Shown: positions 28,268-37,845, counted from the first letter of the stretch. The stretch is 64,000 nucleotides of DNA from Methylobacillus gramineus (GCF_020532675.1 NZ_JAJAVE010000001.1:124001-188000); one strand, 5' to 3'. The notes: generated from the letters alone by a model not told the origin. Numbers and translations are program-made.

Positions 28268-30649
28268 TCAGGCTTTTTGATCAAGTTGACGGTCAAAACT
28301 CAAGAGCATGGGAGCGAGGAATGCCGAGACTGCAATGCCTATAAGCAAGGTCAGGCCAAAACTGGACAGTGCAGGCATGCTGCTAAATGCCAGCATGCCG
28401 AAGGAGAGCAGCGTGGTACCAGCGGAGAGCAATACGCCTGCCAATGTTGCCGCGGCATGGATGCCACCTTCACGCAGGAATATGGCGTAATTCACACCCA
28501 CGCCGAGCACCAGCATCAGGCCCATCATATTGAACAGGGTCAGGGCAATGTGCAGATAACCAAACAGGCTCAGGGTCAGCACCATTGCCAGTACCGTCGG
28601 CATCAGGATAATGAGGGATTGCTGCCAGTGGTAGCGCATGGACAATACCAGGAAGATCAGCCCAATAGCACCCAGCAACCAGAGCGAACTCCACTGCCGA
28701 TAATGCTCGAACAGGGTGCTGACGCTGCCAGCTTTATCGACAAATGTCACATGGGGCAGGCCTGCGGTTGCCTGGCGCAGGTGCTCCAGATGCTTGATGC
28801 CCTGCGGCAGCACAATAGCTGCATAGCCCTGGTCGGTCTTACCCAGCCATAAGTGGCGGAATGGGGTGGATAACGGTTGTTCCAACCATGATGCAAGCTC
28901 TAGTCTGTTATCTGCACTCGCCTTGAATGCGGTGATTTGTTCAATTGCTACTTCATCGCGCAGTCCGGCCTCTTCCAGCATGGAAGACAGCTGCTTTTCA
29001 TCTGCAAATACGGTGTTACTCCACAGGCTACGATTGTCTGCTTGTCTTTGTCTTGAGGGCACAAATGAAGCCATGCCTTGATAGCCTGTGAGTGTTTCTT
29101 GTTGGATCAGTTGGTTGAGCTTTTCATGCAGCGCTTCTTCATTCTGCAGCAATTGTTCCGTGTCCTGGCCTTCTACCAGGAAAAACTGGCTGCTGTTATC
29201 AAAGCCGATGATGCGACGGATGGCTTCTTCCTGGCTCACCAGGTCGGTTGAGCGTGCAATGAGTAAATGGACGTCATCATTCGCCTTGAGTTGACTCCAT
29301 CCTGGAATGGCAAGCACCAGCAGTAGGCCCGTAGCCAATAGGGATGCTTTGGCACTGATGCGGTGTTGCCATTTCAGCAGGATTTTTCTTGGCAGTGCCA
29401 CTGCGGTTTCAGGGTTGCGGCGATTAGGGGTACGTAACAAGGCAGGCAGCAACAGGAAAACTGACAGCCAGGCGGAGGTGAGGCCGACCAGCGCGAAGAG
29501 GGCAATTTGCGACAAAGCCGGGAATGGCGCCAGGGCCAATGCCCCATAGCCCATCAGACTGGTAATCAGTGCGACAGTGAGTCCGGCACCGATGCGTCGC
29601 AAGCCTTTCATGGGCTCCCAATCTGCTCCTGCACCCAGGTGAGCGGCAAAATACTGGATGGCATAATCAATCGCTTCCCCTATCAGGCTGGCGCCAAACA
29701 CCAGTGTGATCAGGTGAATTTCCCCGTATAACGCCAGCGTGACTGCAATGGCTGCAGTGATGCCAAACCCCACAGAGAGTAACCCTAATACTAGAGGGCG
29801 TATTGAGCGAAAGACGAGGTATAGCAACAGCAGCATGCCGACTAGGGAGACAACACTGATGCGGTGAACTTCCTGCTCGGCACTTGCCCGTGCGGCATCG
29901 GCATAAAATACGGTACCCGCACGTAGCAGAATGGTGTCAGGGTGATGGGTCTTGAGCACATGTTCTGCCATGTCCACGGCAGTTGCCACCTGATGCTGCA
30001 CGTCACCGTTATAGGCGGAATCAGGCAGGTCTGCGCTGACAAACACCCAGGTCTTGCCATTACTGCGGCTGACCAACATGCCGTTATGCGGCTCCAGTTG
30101 CAGGTTTTTCAGTGGCAGGCTGGCCAGCCAGTCATCAGTCAAACCAAATGGATCAGCCGCGGCTGACATTGTCAGGCCGAAGCGGAAGGGGGCATACAAT
30201 TTGGTTTGCAGACGATCTGGTAGTGAGTGTTGCTGTTTGAATAACTCATTGGCAAGCTGAACACGATCTGCATCACTCAGCAGGTTGTAGCGATAAGGCT
30301 GGAAAAAAGCACTGATCTGTTTAGGATCAAGCGGTGGAATATCGGCAAGCACATGACGGAAGTTGCCGGTAGAGCGTAATTGCGCTGCAAAGGCACGTGC
30401 AGCAGCAAATGCGGCGGGTGCATCTTCATTACCCAGTAGAAAGACGACACGGTTGCCTGCGGCTTCTGCAAGCTTGTTCACGGCCTGCTCTGCCACCGGA
30501 TTGCGCTCTGTCGTGGGCAGCAGTGCCAGCAGATTGGTTTGCAGCGGGAAGCGGCCAGTCATCTGGCTGGCGCAAGCCAGCACCGCAGTCAATGCCAGGA
30601 TCAACCAGAGCAAGGCACGCAAGTGCAAGGCGTCGAGCTTGAATCTCAT
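28268..30649 (-). CDS. apeM: MMPL/RND-family exporter of the APE cluster
   Basis: 793 residues with the two-halves RND layout. A first span near the N-terminus and a large periplasmic loop (about 35-245) come first. A cluster of spans (LVGMLLLLYLVF, LVLGLLSVGFGI...) carries the GASLIGEAIDYAIQ signature, and a second loop and second cluster (LMLVLGVGVNYAIFLR) follow. Such proteins move lipids across the inner membrane; here the substrate would be the aryl polyene or its lipid conjugate. Two bases before the next gene. Confidence 0.86.
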   Translation of the reverse strand: MRFKLDALHLRALLWLILALTAVLACASQMTGRFPLQTNLLALLPTTERNPVAEQAVNKLAEAAGNRVVFLLGNEDAPAAFAAARAFAAQLRSTGNFRHVLADIPPLDPKQISAFFQPYRYNLLSDADRVQLANELFKQQHSLPDRLQTKLYAPFRFGLTMSAAADPFGLTDDWLASLPLKNLQLEPHNGMLVSRSNGKTWVFVSADLPDSAYNGDVQHQVATAVDMAEHVLKTHHPDTILLRAGTVFYADAARASAEQEVHRISVVSLVGMLLLLYLVFRSIRPLVLGLLSVGFGITAAIAVTLALYGEIHLITLVFGASLIGEAIDYAIQYFAAHLGAGADWEPMKGLRRIGAGLTVALITSLMGYGALALAPFPALSQIALFALVGLTSAWLSVFLLLPALLRTPNRRNPETAVALPRKILLKWQHRISAKASLLATGLLLVLAIPGWSQLKANDDVHLLIARSTDLVSQEEAIRRIIGFDNSSQFFLVEGQDTEQLLQNEEALHEKLNQLIQQETLTGYQGMASFVPSRQRQADNRSLWSNTVFADEKQLSSMLEEAGLRDEVAIEQITAFKASADNRLELASWLEQPLSTPFRHLWLGKTDQGYAAIVLPQGIKHLEHLRQATAGLPHVTFVDKAGSVSTLFEHYRQWSSLWLLGAIGLIFLVLSMRYHWQQSLIILMPTVLAMVLTLSLFGYLHIALTLFNMMGLMLVLGVGVNYAIFLREGGIHAAATLAGVLLSAGTTLLSFGMLAFSSMPALSSFGLTLLIGIAVSAFLAPMLLSFDRQLDQKA

Positions 30650-30654
30650 GGAGC

Positions 30655-31311
30655 TTACAGGCTATCCAGTAATTGCTGCTCGAGGGCGCTGGGTGCGGAG
30701 GCTGTGGAATTACTGAACTTGATCTGGGTCAAGTCACCACTGGTTTCTGCAATCTCTATCTGCTCCACAAACTGATTCCCGTTTAACTTAAGCTGTTGCA
30801 AGAACTGCTGTACCTGGGCTTGCTTGGGTTGAAGCACGATATTCCATTGTTGTGGGGTGCCTGTCACCGTCGCATCAAAATGGTCTTTTAATGCCTGTGT
30901 GTTGGCGCCCAGCATGGCGCGAAATACTCGTCCCACCTGGGCTAGTCCAGGAATGTCGCGCACACCACGCTCCTTGCGGCTGCCATCGGCACTGATTTCT
31001 ATGATTTTGGTTTCGCCCAGTAGATAGCTGACACGATAAGGGCGTTCTATCTGCCATAACACGCCATGGCGGCTGGAATAGACCAGCTTGCCATGCGTCA
31101 GCAATGGACGTTTGAGCGAGGCCATTTGCTTGGTTTGCGTGAAGTCGGCGCGCACGACTTGATGTTGCTCTATCTGTTTGCCTATGGCGCTTAGCAGTTC
31201 AGCATCGGCAGCCTGGCTGCTGGGGATTGTCAGGATGCTGGTAGCCAACCAGGCTACTGCGCTTGCCAATATTACATTCAGCCATGCTTGTGCTGTGTTC
31301 ATGCCTTGCAT
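30655..31311 (-). CDS. apeL: LolA-like periplasmic lipid carrier
   Basis: 218 residues. N-terminal signal peptide (cleavage near SQA-A), then the outer membrane lipoprotein carrier fold: VVRADFTQTKQM and RPLLTHGKLVYSSRHGVLW match the DUF/LolA start, with QWNIVLQP later. It would ferry the lipid-linked polyene across the periplasm. Two starts are possible: 31311 with GGAGG four bases upstream, or 31302, whose ATG overlaps the thioesterase stop as ATGA. Confidence 0.83.
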   Translation of the reverse strand: MQGMNTAQAWLNVILASAVAWLATSILTIPSSQAADAELLSAIGKQIEQHQVVRADFTQTKQMASLKRPLLTHGKLVYSSRHGVLWQIERPYRVSYLLGETKIIEISADGSRKERGVRDIPGLAQVGRVFRAMLGANTQALKDHFDATVTGTPQQWNIVLQPKQAQVQQFLQQLKLNGNQFVEQIEIAETSGDLTQIKFSNSTASAPSALEQQLLDSL

Positions 31312-31718
31312 ATGGCCTCCAGTTTGCTTGATACGATAGGGGGTGAAACGAATTGCAATTCCATATTGCTTGCATCCACGGCAAGTTGGGTGGTGTAGCC
31401 TTTGGTCAGGCGCTCACCCGTCTGTGTGTCCGTGATTTCATAGCCGATCTTGAGTCGGTTTTCATGTTCCAGCAAACTGGCGGTGACACTGACGTGTTGA
31501 CCGTAAAGAGCAGGCTTGACGTACTTGAGGTGGCATTCGACCACCGGCCATAAATAACCAGAGGCCTGCATTTGCGGGTAATCGTAGTTGAATTCTCGCA
31601 ACAGCGCGCAACGGGCAATCTCAAAGTATTTCACGTAGTGTCCATGCCAGGCCACATTCATCACATCAACATCATGAAACGGGATTTCTACAGTCACGGT
31701 GGCACTCAGTTTAGGCAT
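31299..31718 (-). CDS. apeK: Acyl-CoA/ACP thioesterase, hotdog fold
   Basis: 139 residues. The N-terminal VEIPFHDVDVMNVAWHGHYV with the catalytic Asp is the 4-hydroxybenzoyl-CoA thioesterase signature. Would release or edit acyl chains in the polyene pathway. Overlaps the lyase gene upstream by eight bases and the LolA-like gene downstream. Confidence 0.87.
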   Translation of the reverse strand: MPKLSATVTVEIPFHDVDVMNVAWHGHYVKYFEIARCALLREFNYDYPQMQASGYLWPVVECHLKYVKPALYGQHVSVTASLLEHENRLKIGYEITDTQTGERLTKGYTTQLAVDASNMELQFVSPPIVSSKLEAICKA

Positions 31719-33279
31719 TGGGGTAGAGCTCCCAGTGTTGATGGCGGATAAGTCCTGTCAATGCACGCAGCTCGGCTTCCAGTGGGCGGTCTTCATCAAG
31801 GAAGGCACTGTGCGGGCTGGTCGTTGCGATAAATTCACTCACCGGCTTGGTCAGCCCGGAGGGTTTGCCTGGACTGACTTGCTGGCGCAAGGTAACGCCC
31901 TGCACGGCTGCCATGATCAATGCTGCCGCCACTTGTTCGGTGAGCTCCAATACACGTAAACAATCGCGCGCAGCAATGGTCCCCATGCTGACCTTGTCCT
32001 GGTTGTGGCACTCGGTCGAGCGTGAAAACACACTGGCGGGCATGGTCAGTTTGAGCGCTTCTGCAGTCCAGGCTGAAGTGCCGATCTGCACGGCCTTGAA
32101 ACCATGATTGATGGCAGCGCGATGTCCTTCACTGCCGGAAAGGTTTTGTGGCAAGCCGTGGTTATATTTGCTGTCCACCAGCAGTGCCAGTTGCCTGTCC
32201 ATTAGGTCAGCCAGGTTGGCGACGGCATTTTTCAGGCTATCCATGGCAAACGCAATATGACCGCCATAGAAGTGGCCACCATGCAATAGCACGCCGGCAT
32301 CGGGGTCTATCAGCGGATTGTCGTTGGCACTGTTGAGTTCATTTTCTATATCACGGCGCATCCAGCCCAAGGCATCGCGTGCAACGCCAATCACGTGTGG
32401 TGCGCAGCGTATGGAATAGCGATCCTGCAGGCGTATGACCTCTCCGGATTCTTCAACAATATCGGAGAAAATCCAGGCAGCTGCCTCATTTTGGCCAGCA
32501 TGCGGTTTGGCGGCAAACAGCCGGGGATCAAAATGGCCGCGGTTACCCAGCAAGGCAATCTGCGCCATGGCGGTGATGCGGCAGCACAGGCGGGTGAGAT
32601 ATTCAGCTCGCTGCCAGGCCAGGCAAGCAAGGCCGGTCATCACGGCAGTGCCATTCATGATCGCCAGCCCTTCTTTTGGGGCCAGTGTCAGCAAGGGGAT
32701 ATTCAGCGATTGCAGTACCTCAGTTGCTGGTTGCAGCCTGCCCTGGTAACGCACTTCACGTTCGCCAATCAGTGCGGCTGCCACATAGGAAAGGGGGGTG
32801 AGGTCGCCACTGGCACCTACCGACCCTTCTTCCGGGATATTGGGCAATATGCGGTGATTGATCAGGCTGGAAAGCTGTTGCAGCAATTGCCACCGCACAC
32901 CAGAGTATCCCTGTGCCAGTGAGTTGAGGCGACATACCAGCACAGCCAGTGTTGCTTCATCATCCAGATAGGCGCCCAGGCCACAACCATGATAACGGGT
33001 CAGGTGTAGCGGCAATTCATTCACCAAGTCAGCAGGGACTGTGACGGTGCAGGAGTCACCATAGCCGGTATTGACGCCGTAAACCGTGCCATTATTCGCC
33101 AGCAGGCTTTCCAGGAAAGCCGCTCCCTTATCGATGCGAGCCTTAAAGGTGGCAGTGCTGGATAGGGTCACGCCATGCTGGTGGCGCGCTACTTGCAATA
33201 CATCCTCTATACTGATGCGCTGGCTACCGATGGTGATGGAGCGAGAGGCTTGCGGGGATTCAATATCTGGCATATTCAT
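31711..33279 (-). CDS. Aromatic amino acid ammonia-lyase (HAL/TAL family)
   Basis: 522 residues. The MIO cofactor-forming Ala156-Ser157-Gly158 lies in GSVGASGDLTPLS; Tyr67 of VYGVNTGYG and FNSANDNPL-type segment (NELNSANDNPLIDP) complete the active site. It removes ammonia from His, Tyr or Phe to give an acrylic acid. At the pair that sets substrate choice the sequence has Tyr96-His97, whereas Ser-His is usual in histidine lyases and His-Leu in Rhodobacter TAL, so the substrate is open. Inside an APE cluster a cinnamate-type product could feed the aromatic starter unit. Confidence 0.88.
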   Translation of the reverse strand: MNMPDIESPQASRSITIGSQRISIEDVLQVARHQHGVTLSSTATFKARIDKGAAFLESLLANNGTVYGVNTGYGDSCTVTVPADLVNELPLHLTRYHGCGLGAYLDDEATLAVLVCRLNSLAQGYSGVRWQLLQQLSSLINHRILPNIPEEGSVGASGDLTPLSYVAAALIGEREVRYQGRLQPATEVLQSLNIPLLTLAPKEGLAIMNGTAVMTGLACLAWQRAEYLTRLCCRITAMAQIALLGNRGHFDPRLFAAKPHAGQNEAAAWIFSDIVEESGEVIRLQDRYSIRCAPHVIGVARDALGWMRRDIENELNSANDNPLIDPDAGVLLHGGHFYGGHIAFAMDSLKNAVANLADLMDRQLALLVDSKYNHGLPQNLSGSEGHRAAINHGFKAVQIGTSAWTAEALKLTMPASVFSRSTECHNQDKVSMGTIAARDCLRVLELTEQVAAALIMAAVQGVTLRQQVSPGKPSGLTKPVSEFIATTSPHSAFLDEDRPLEAELRALTGLIRHQHWELYPNA

Positions 33280-33282
33280 GCG

Positions 33283-34989
33283 TCAGGGCTGTTCCTGCTG
33301 GTATAAGTGAGTAGGGATTTGTTTCTTGGCGGGTGTTGCCCAGAAATCGTAAAAATTGAACCATTGTAGCGGTGCTTGCAGGCAGTAGCTCTCCAGTCTT
33401 TGTGCATATTGCTGAACATAGGCCTGCAAGGCTTGCTGGCGTTCGCGACGGGGTAATTTTATCTCGTCTGCAAAATGTTCGAAATGAATACGGTAGCCCT
33501 TTCCCTGTTGCAGGCAGAAAAACAGGTAAACCGGGCATTCAAGCAGGCTGGCGAGGATAAACGGTCCTTGAGCAAAAGGCGCAGGCATGCCAAGAAAGTC
33601 GACGCTAGTGGTACGGCCATTTTCCGCTGGTGGCGTGCGGTCTCCTACAATCACGATCAATTCGCCCTGGTCTATTTTCTCTTTCAGCATGATGGCGGTG
33701 TCTGCGCCAAAATGAGAGACCTGAATCAAGTTGATGCAGAAGCTGTTATTGGCGTTTTCCAGCACCCGGTTGAAGCGTTGCGCATGATCGGTGTAAACCA
33801 CGGCATTCACGGAGGTCTTATTTTTTAGTGTGGCGATTGCCCGCATCATCTCCAGGTTGCCCAAATGCGCGCCTATCAGCATGGCGCCTTTGCCAGCAGC
33901 CAGCAGTGCATCCATCTCCTGCTGGTTAGGGAATGTCACGGGCGGAGTATCGCCCATCCAGGCACCCAGTTTATCCAGCGCAGAGCGCGCAAATGACAGC
34001 ATATGATGAAAAGCCTTATTCCAGGCGGGCTGGGGGCCGGTATTGCTCTGGAATGCATGGATTCTGCGCAGATAATTCAGGGATGCGGTGCGCGCCCGAC
34101 GGTTGCTGATAAAAAAATAAGCGACGATTGGGTACAGCATGAGTCTGGCCAATGGTTTTCCCAGCCAGCGATAACATGCCGCCACCAGCCCCAATCCACT
34201 TGCAGTGCCGCGTTCTGCTAGTTGTGACCAATGTAATGAGGTCTCTTTTTTTGACGATAATTTTCGCCAAAGCAGGCATGGCAGGCGTTTCAGCATGCCA
34301 AAAAACAATCTGGTGTGGGTTTTGCTGATATTCAGGTTGTCCTGCCACATGCGGAAATGGGATAAGCCGCCTACAGGATAGATCACGCGTGTGGGCAGGT
34401 TGATAAAGCCCAGTCCTAGCCAGGCCAGATGTACCACGATGGCGATATCGAAGTCCATGCGCCGTGGAATGTGAGATTGGTTGATGAGCTTGCAGGTCGC
34501 GGTGAGCGGATACAGCCTGAAACCACACATGGAATCTGCAATCTGAAATGACAAGGTTTCTATCCATACCCAGAAGTGCGTAAGGTAACGGCCATACAAA
34601 CGGCCTTTGGGGACGGAGTCATCGTAAATCGGTTTGCCGCATATCACCGATGCAGGGTGCAATTGGCCTTGCTCAAGAAAGCGAGGTACATCGGCTACAT
34701 CGTGCTGGCCATCGGCATCTATCTGCAATGCATGACTGTATCCCGAGGCATAAGCGTGTTCCATGCCATGCATGACGGCAGCGCCTTTACCTGCATTGAC
34801 TGGCAGTCTATACAGCTTTACCAGTGGTTGATCGCTTGCCAGCTTTGCCAACACCTGCTGGGTGGCAAGGTCACTGCCATCGTCCACGATGAAAATAGTC
34901 AGGCCGTAGGCCGCCAGTTTGTCTACGGTGCTGACTATGGTGGATTGATGGTTGTAGATCGGAATTAGCAGGCAGGGCTGAAAACTCAT
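33283..34989 (-). CDS. apeJ: Family 2 glycosyltransferase fused to LpxL-like acyltransferase
   Basis: 568 residues, two domains. Residues 1-240: GT2 domain (PIYNHQSTIV, VDDGSD, DADGQHD). Residues about 330-568: lysophospholipid/lipid A-type acyltransferase with the HX4E motif in AHLGNLEMM and VGDRTPP. The fusion is characteristic of APE clusters and is thought to build the glycolipid anchor of the polyene. Start at 34989 (MSFQPCLLIPIYNH) overlaps the dehydratase stop as ATGA; the frame continues 30 codons upstream without family character. Confidence 0.88.
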   Translation of the reverse strand: MSFQPCLLIPIYNHQSTIVSTVDKLAAYGLTIFIVDDGSDLATQQVLAKLASDQPLVKLYRLPVNAGKGAAVMHGMEHAYASGYSHALQIDADGQHDVADVPRFLEQGQLHPASVICGKPIYDDSVPKGRLYGRYLTHFWVWIETLSFQIADSMCGFRLYPLTATCKLINQSHIPRRMDFDIAIVVHLAWLGLGFINLPTRVIYPVGGLSHFRMWQDNLNISKTHTRLFFGMLKRLPCLLWRKLSSKKETSLHWSQLAERGTASGLGLVAACYRWLGKPLARLMLYPIVAYFFISNRRARTASLNYLRRIHAFQSNTGPQPAWNKAFHHMLSFARSALDKLGAWMGDTPPVTFPNQQEMDALLAAGKGAMLIGAHLGNLEMMRAIATLKNKTSVNAVVYTDHAQRFNRVLENANNSFCINLIQVSHFGADTAIMLKEKIDQGELIVIVGDRTPPAENGRTTSVDFLGMPAPFAQGPFILASLLECPVYLFFCLQQGKGYRIHFEHFADEIKLPRRERQQALQAYVQQYAQRLESYCLQAPLQWFNFYDFWATPAKKQIPTHLYQQEQP

Positions 34990-35339
34990 GCTGCACCGCC
35001 AAATATGATGCGGCCAGAGGAGAATTTCTGCGCGCCCAGTGCAAAGACAAACTCCAGCCGCTGTTGAGGGGCGTGCCATTTTAAGGACAATTCCAGGGCT
35101 TGCTGTGGCAGGACAATCGACTGAAACTTGATGTTCTCAAGCGCAGAGAATTTGCCTGTCATGGCCAGATGTTCGCGAGCGAAATGCACGGCCCAGTTTA
35201 ACTGCACGACCCCTGGCAGAATAGGGAAGTCCGGGAAGTGGTTGGGGAAATAATGCAGCGCTGGCTGCACATATAGGCTAAGCGCAACAGCATCAGGTGC
35301 TGTGTGTGTGATGGCTTTAATCTCAGGGAGTAGCTGCAT
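34986..35339 (-). CDS. apeI: Hotdog-fold hydroxyacyl-ACP dehydratase, ApeI-type
   Basis: 117 residues. Contains NHFPDFPILPGVVQLNWAV, the FabZ/FabA-like active-site loop and helix. Second dehydratase of the pathway. Overlaps the ligase gene by 17 bases and the glycosyltransferase gene by four. Confidence 0.85.
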   Translation of the reverse strand: MQLLPEIKAITHTAPDAVALSLYVQPALHYFPNHFPDFPILPGVVQLNWAVHFAREHLAMTGKFSALENIKFQSIVLPQQALELSLKWHAPQQRLEFVFALGAQKFSSGRIIFGGAA

Positions 35340-36678
35340 GTGTGACCTCCTTTGCCTGAAATAGCGCCACCAGAGCAGCCTGAGTCAATTTTCCCCGTTC
35401 ATTCAATGGCAGGGCTTCCGGAAAGCGCCAGTAACGCGGCAGTAATACCGCGTCAAAATGCTGTGCCAGGCTATGGCGCAAGGTGCGGCTGATTACCTGT
35501 TTGCCTTGTTCTTCTAATGCCCGCGCGCCTTCCATATTCAATATGATGGCCACACCTACAGCCTGGCGTTGGCGTTGCAGTACGGCTGCTGCCGCATTGG
35601 TGACCCAGGGGTGGTTGATCAATTGTTGTTCCAGCTCGAGTAGCGACAGTCGTTTTTCTTCGATTTTGACGATGCGGTCCAGGCGTCCGCGCAGTTCAAA
35701 ACGCTGGTCTGGCAAACATTGCACTGCATCTTCCATCCTGTAGGGCTGGTCATTGCCCAGGATAGGGGAATGTAACAACAGGGCCTGGTCAGGATCGGCG
35801 GCGATGACGATGCCAGGGAAGGGCGTCCAGGCGCAATCCTCTGTTTGTGTGCGCCAGGCGATGCCACCGCTTTCCGTACTGCCGAAAATCTCAGTCGGTG
35901 CAACGCCTATATCCTGCCGGAACTGTGCGGCAATTGCAGGTGGCAATGGCCCGCCAGAAGAAAAGATCATGGCAAGCTGCGGTTGCAACGTTGCCAGTGG
36001 CATCAGGTCAGGCAATCGGGCGAGCTGCGCTGGACTGGAGACCAGGACGGTATGCCCAAACCGGATGTTTTGTTGCAAGAGGATATCCGGCATAGGGCTG
36101 GTTGCTACATCAAATGCGCGGCCAGCAGAGAGCGGCCACAGCAACCGGAACAATAATCCATAAATGTGGTGATGCGGTACGCTGGCAATGATGGTGGCAT
36201 TTCCCAGTTGCGCGCCCCACAAGTGCTCCAGCACTGCGATTTCGCGTTCCAGTTGCCCCAGCGTCTTGCTCACCTGCTTGGGCAAGCCCGTGCTGCCGGA
36301 GGTATATAGGTGTATCAGGCAGGATTCGGCGTTCAGTGCCGGTTGTAGTGTAGCTGCATATTGTATGCTGGGGAGAGTGATGCTGGCGGCATCCGCGTCA
36401 TAGGCATCAATTAATTGCTGTTTTGTGCCTGGCTGGAAGTTGGGCGGAATGACGACTTCTTTACCGGCGTGTAACAAGGCAAATAGACGCACGATAAAAT
36501 CAAGCGCATCTTCACTGCTTAACAGCCAGCGTTGCTGTGGATGCAGGGCGTAAGAGGCGGCCAGCCATGCGACCTGCCCGGAGAACCGTGCCCAGTGGAT
36601 ATATTGGTTGCCATCGTGACACACTATCTGATCGGGAGCACGATGGTGGCTGAAAAGCTGGCTCAAGGCAGTCAGCAT
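35323..36678 (-). CDS. apeH: AMP-forming aryl/acyl-ACP ligase
   Basis: 451 residues, ANL superfamily. Phosphate loop YTSGSTGLPK, EIFGSTESGGIAWR (A5-like) and the hinge region near RGRLDRIVKIEEKR. Would activate the aromatic acid (4-hydroxybenzoate or a related acid) as an adenylate and load it onto one of the two carrier proteins. Shorter than typical acyl-CoA ligases but normal for APE ligases. Confidence 0.87.
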   Translation of the reverse strand: MLTALSQLFSHHRAPDQIVCHDGNQYIHWARFSGQVAWLAASYALHPQQRWLLSSEDALDFIVRLFALLHAGKEVVIPPNFQPGTKQQLIDAYDADAASITLPSIQYAATLQPALNAESCLIHLYTSGSTGLPKQVSKTLGQLEREIAVLEHLWGAQLGNATIIASVPHHHIYGLLFRLLWPLSAGRAFDVATSPMPDILLQQNIRFGHTVLVSSPAQLARLPDLMPLATLQPQLAMIFSSGGPLPPAIAAQFRQDIGVAPTEIFGSTESGGIAWRTQTEDCAWTPFPGIVIAADPDQALLLHSPILGNDQPYRMEDAVQCLPDQRFELRGRLDRIVKIEEKRLSLLELEQQLINHPWVTNAAAAVLQRQRQAVGVAIILNMEGARALEEQGKQVISRTLRHSLAQHFDAVLLPRYWRFPEALPLNERGKLTQAALVALFQAKEVTHAATP

Positions 36679-37254
36679 CTATGCCTCCCGTGTCATCGCA
36701 CGTTGACGGATCAGCCATTCTCCAATGAATAGCACGCCCATGATGAGATAGGCAATGAAGCCGTTGTATAGCGCCCAGTTGGCACGGCTGGCATACAAGG
36801 CGGTATAGAGCGCGATTGTCCCGTTAATGAGGAAAAACAGGCACCAGACCATGGTTACTTTACGCGTATAGGCAATTGCCGCAGGAGGTAAAGCGGAGGT
36901 TTGCATGCGCGCGAAAATTTCTATGGTGGAGGGCGGATATTTCAGTGACAGGCCGAAGATCAACAGCATGCCCAGGCTCAATATCGCGGGGTAGGTACGC
37001 AAGAGTAGCTCGTTGTTGAAGAGCGCTGTCGCCAGTACCCAGATGAGTAGCGTGGCAGCAATACCTTTTTGCAGATAGGAAAAACGTTGCAGCATGCTGG
37101 GCAGCAGTTTACGCCAGCGTAACAGCAGAGTGAGGCCGAGCAAAGCCGCTAAATAGCGCGGTGCAAGCCATTGCAAACCGAAAAAAATGATGACGGGATA
37201 GACCAGCCAAAGCAACAGGATATACAGCCTGCCTAGCGGGGCTTTTACATCCAT
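36679..37254 (-). CDS. apeG: COG4648-type inner membrane protein of the APE cluster
   Basis: 191 residues with about five hydrophobic spans and a conserved KYPPSTIEIFARMQTSALPP loop. This family of unknown biochemical role is found in APE clusters between the carrier proteins and the ligase, as here. It touches the ligase start directly and lies three bases after the second carrier protein gene. Confidence 0.83.
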   Translation of the reverse strand: MDVKAPLGRLYILLLWLVYPVIIFFGLQWLAPRYLAALLGLTLLLRWRKLLPSMLQRFSYLQKGIAATLLIWVLATALFNNELLLRTYPAILSLGMLLIFGLSLKYPPSTIEIFARMQTSALPPAAIAYTRKVTMVWCLFFLINGTIALYTALYASRANWALYNGFIAYLIMGVLFIGEWLIRQRAMTREA

Positions 37255-37257
37255 CGC

Positions 37258-37503
37258 CTAGGCAGCAAGCAAGGTACGCACATTGGCGACCACGTCACCT
37301 ACAGTGCGAACAGACTTGAAATCCTCTGGTTTGATACGTTTTCCTGTCATGGTTTGTAGCTTGATGGCCAGGTCAACGGCATCAATGCTGTCCAAGTCCA
37401 GATCCTGGAATAAATGAGTGTCCATGGTAATGCTTTGTGTATCGACCTCAAAGGTATCTTCAAAGATGGCTTTGAGTCGTTCAAGGATTTCTGCGTCAGA
37501 CAT
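37258..37503 (-). CDS. apeF: Acyl carrier protein, ApeF-type
   Basis: 81 residues, acidic. Phosphopantetheine attachment serine is Ser39 in DLDLDSIDAVDLA. Start at 37503 (MSDAEILERLKAIF) is the usual carrier protein N-terminus; the frame is open 23 codons further upstream but that part is basic and unlike the family. Carries the growing polyene or the aryl starter. Confidence 0.92.
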   Translation of the reverse strand: MSDAEILERLKAIFEDTFEVDTQSITMDTHLFQDLDLDSIDAVDLAIKLQTMTGKRIKPEDFKSVRTVGDVVANVRTLLAA

Positions 37504-37584
37504 TTGTGATTCCGTACTGTCTTTATAATAGGATTCCCCAGCGTGGTTGTACTGCCTTTTCCCTGCAACCACGTCAAGGGTGCG

Positions 37585-37845
37585 TCAGTTCTTCTGCTGT
37601 TCTACAAATGCGGCGAGACTACTGACCGATTGAAAATGCTGGCGATTATTGGTGTTGTTCGCCTCTATGGTCAGGTTGTACTGTTTACGCAAAGCAACCC
37701 CTAGTTCCAGTGCATCAATCGAATCAAGACCAAGGCCACTGGATTCAAACAGCGGTGCATCGTCTTCAATATCATCCGCAGTGATGTCTTCCAGGTCAAG
37801 CGACTTGATGATGAGTTGCTTGATCTCCAGACGTAGTGCTTCCAT
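37585..37845 (-). CDS. apeE: Acyl carrier protein, ApeE-type
   Basis: 86 residues, acidic, attachment serine Ser42 in GLGLDSIDALELG. Its first 50 bases lie within the 3' end of the acyltransferase gene in another frame, an unusually long overlap. The N-terminal MEALRLEIKQLIIKSL is conserved-looking, so I keep this start. Two different carriers in one cluster are normal for APE pathways. Confidence 0.92.
   Translation of the reverse strand: MEALRLEIKQLIIKSLDLEDITADDIEDDAPLFESSGLGLDSIDALELGVALRKQYNLTIEANNTNNRQHFQSVSSLAAFVEQQKN

Noticed and set aside
28277-28852. 191-codon plus-strand frame opposite apeM
   Set aside because: Entirely antisense to a well supported MMPL gene; Gln/His-rich composition typical of a reverse-strand shadow.
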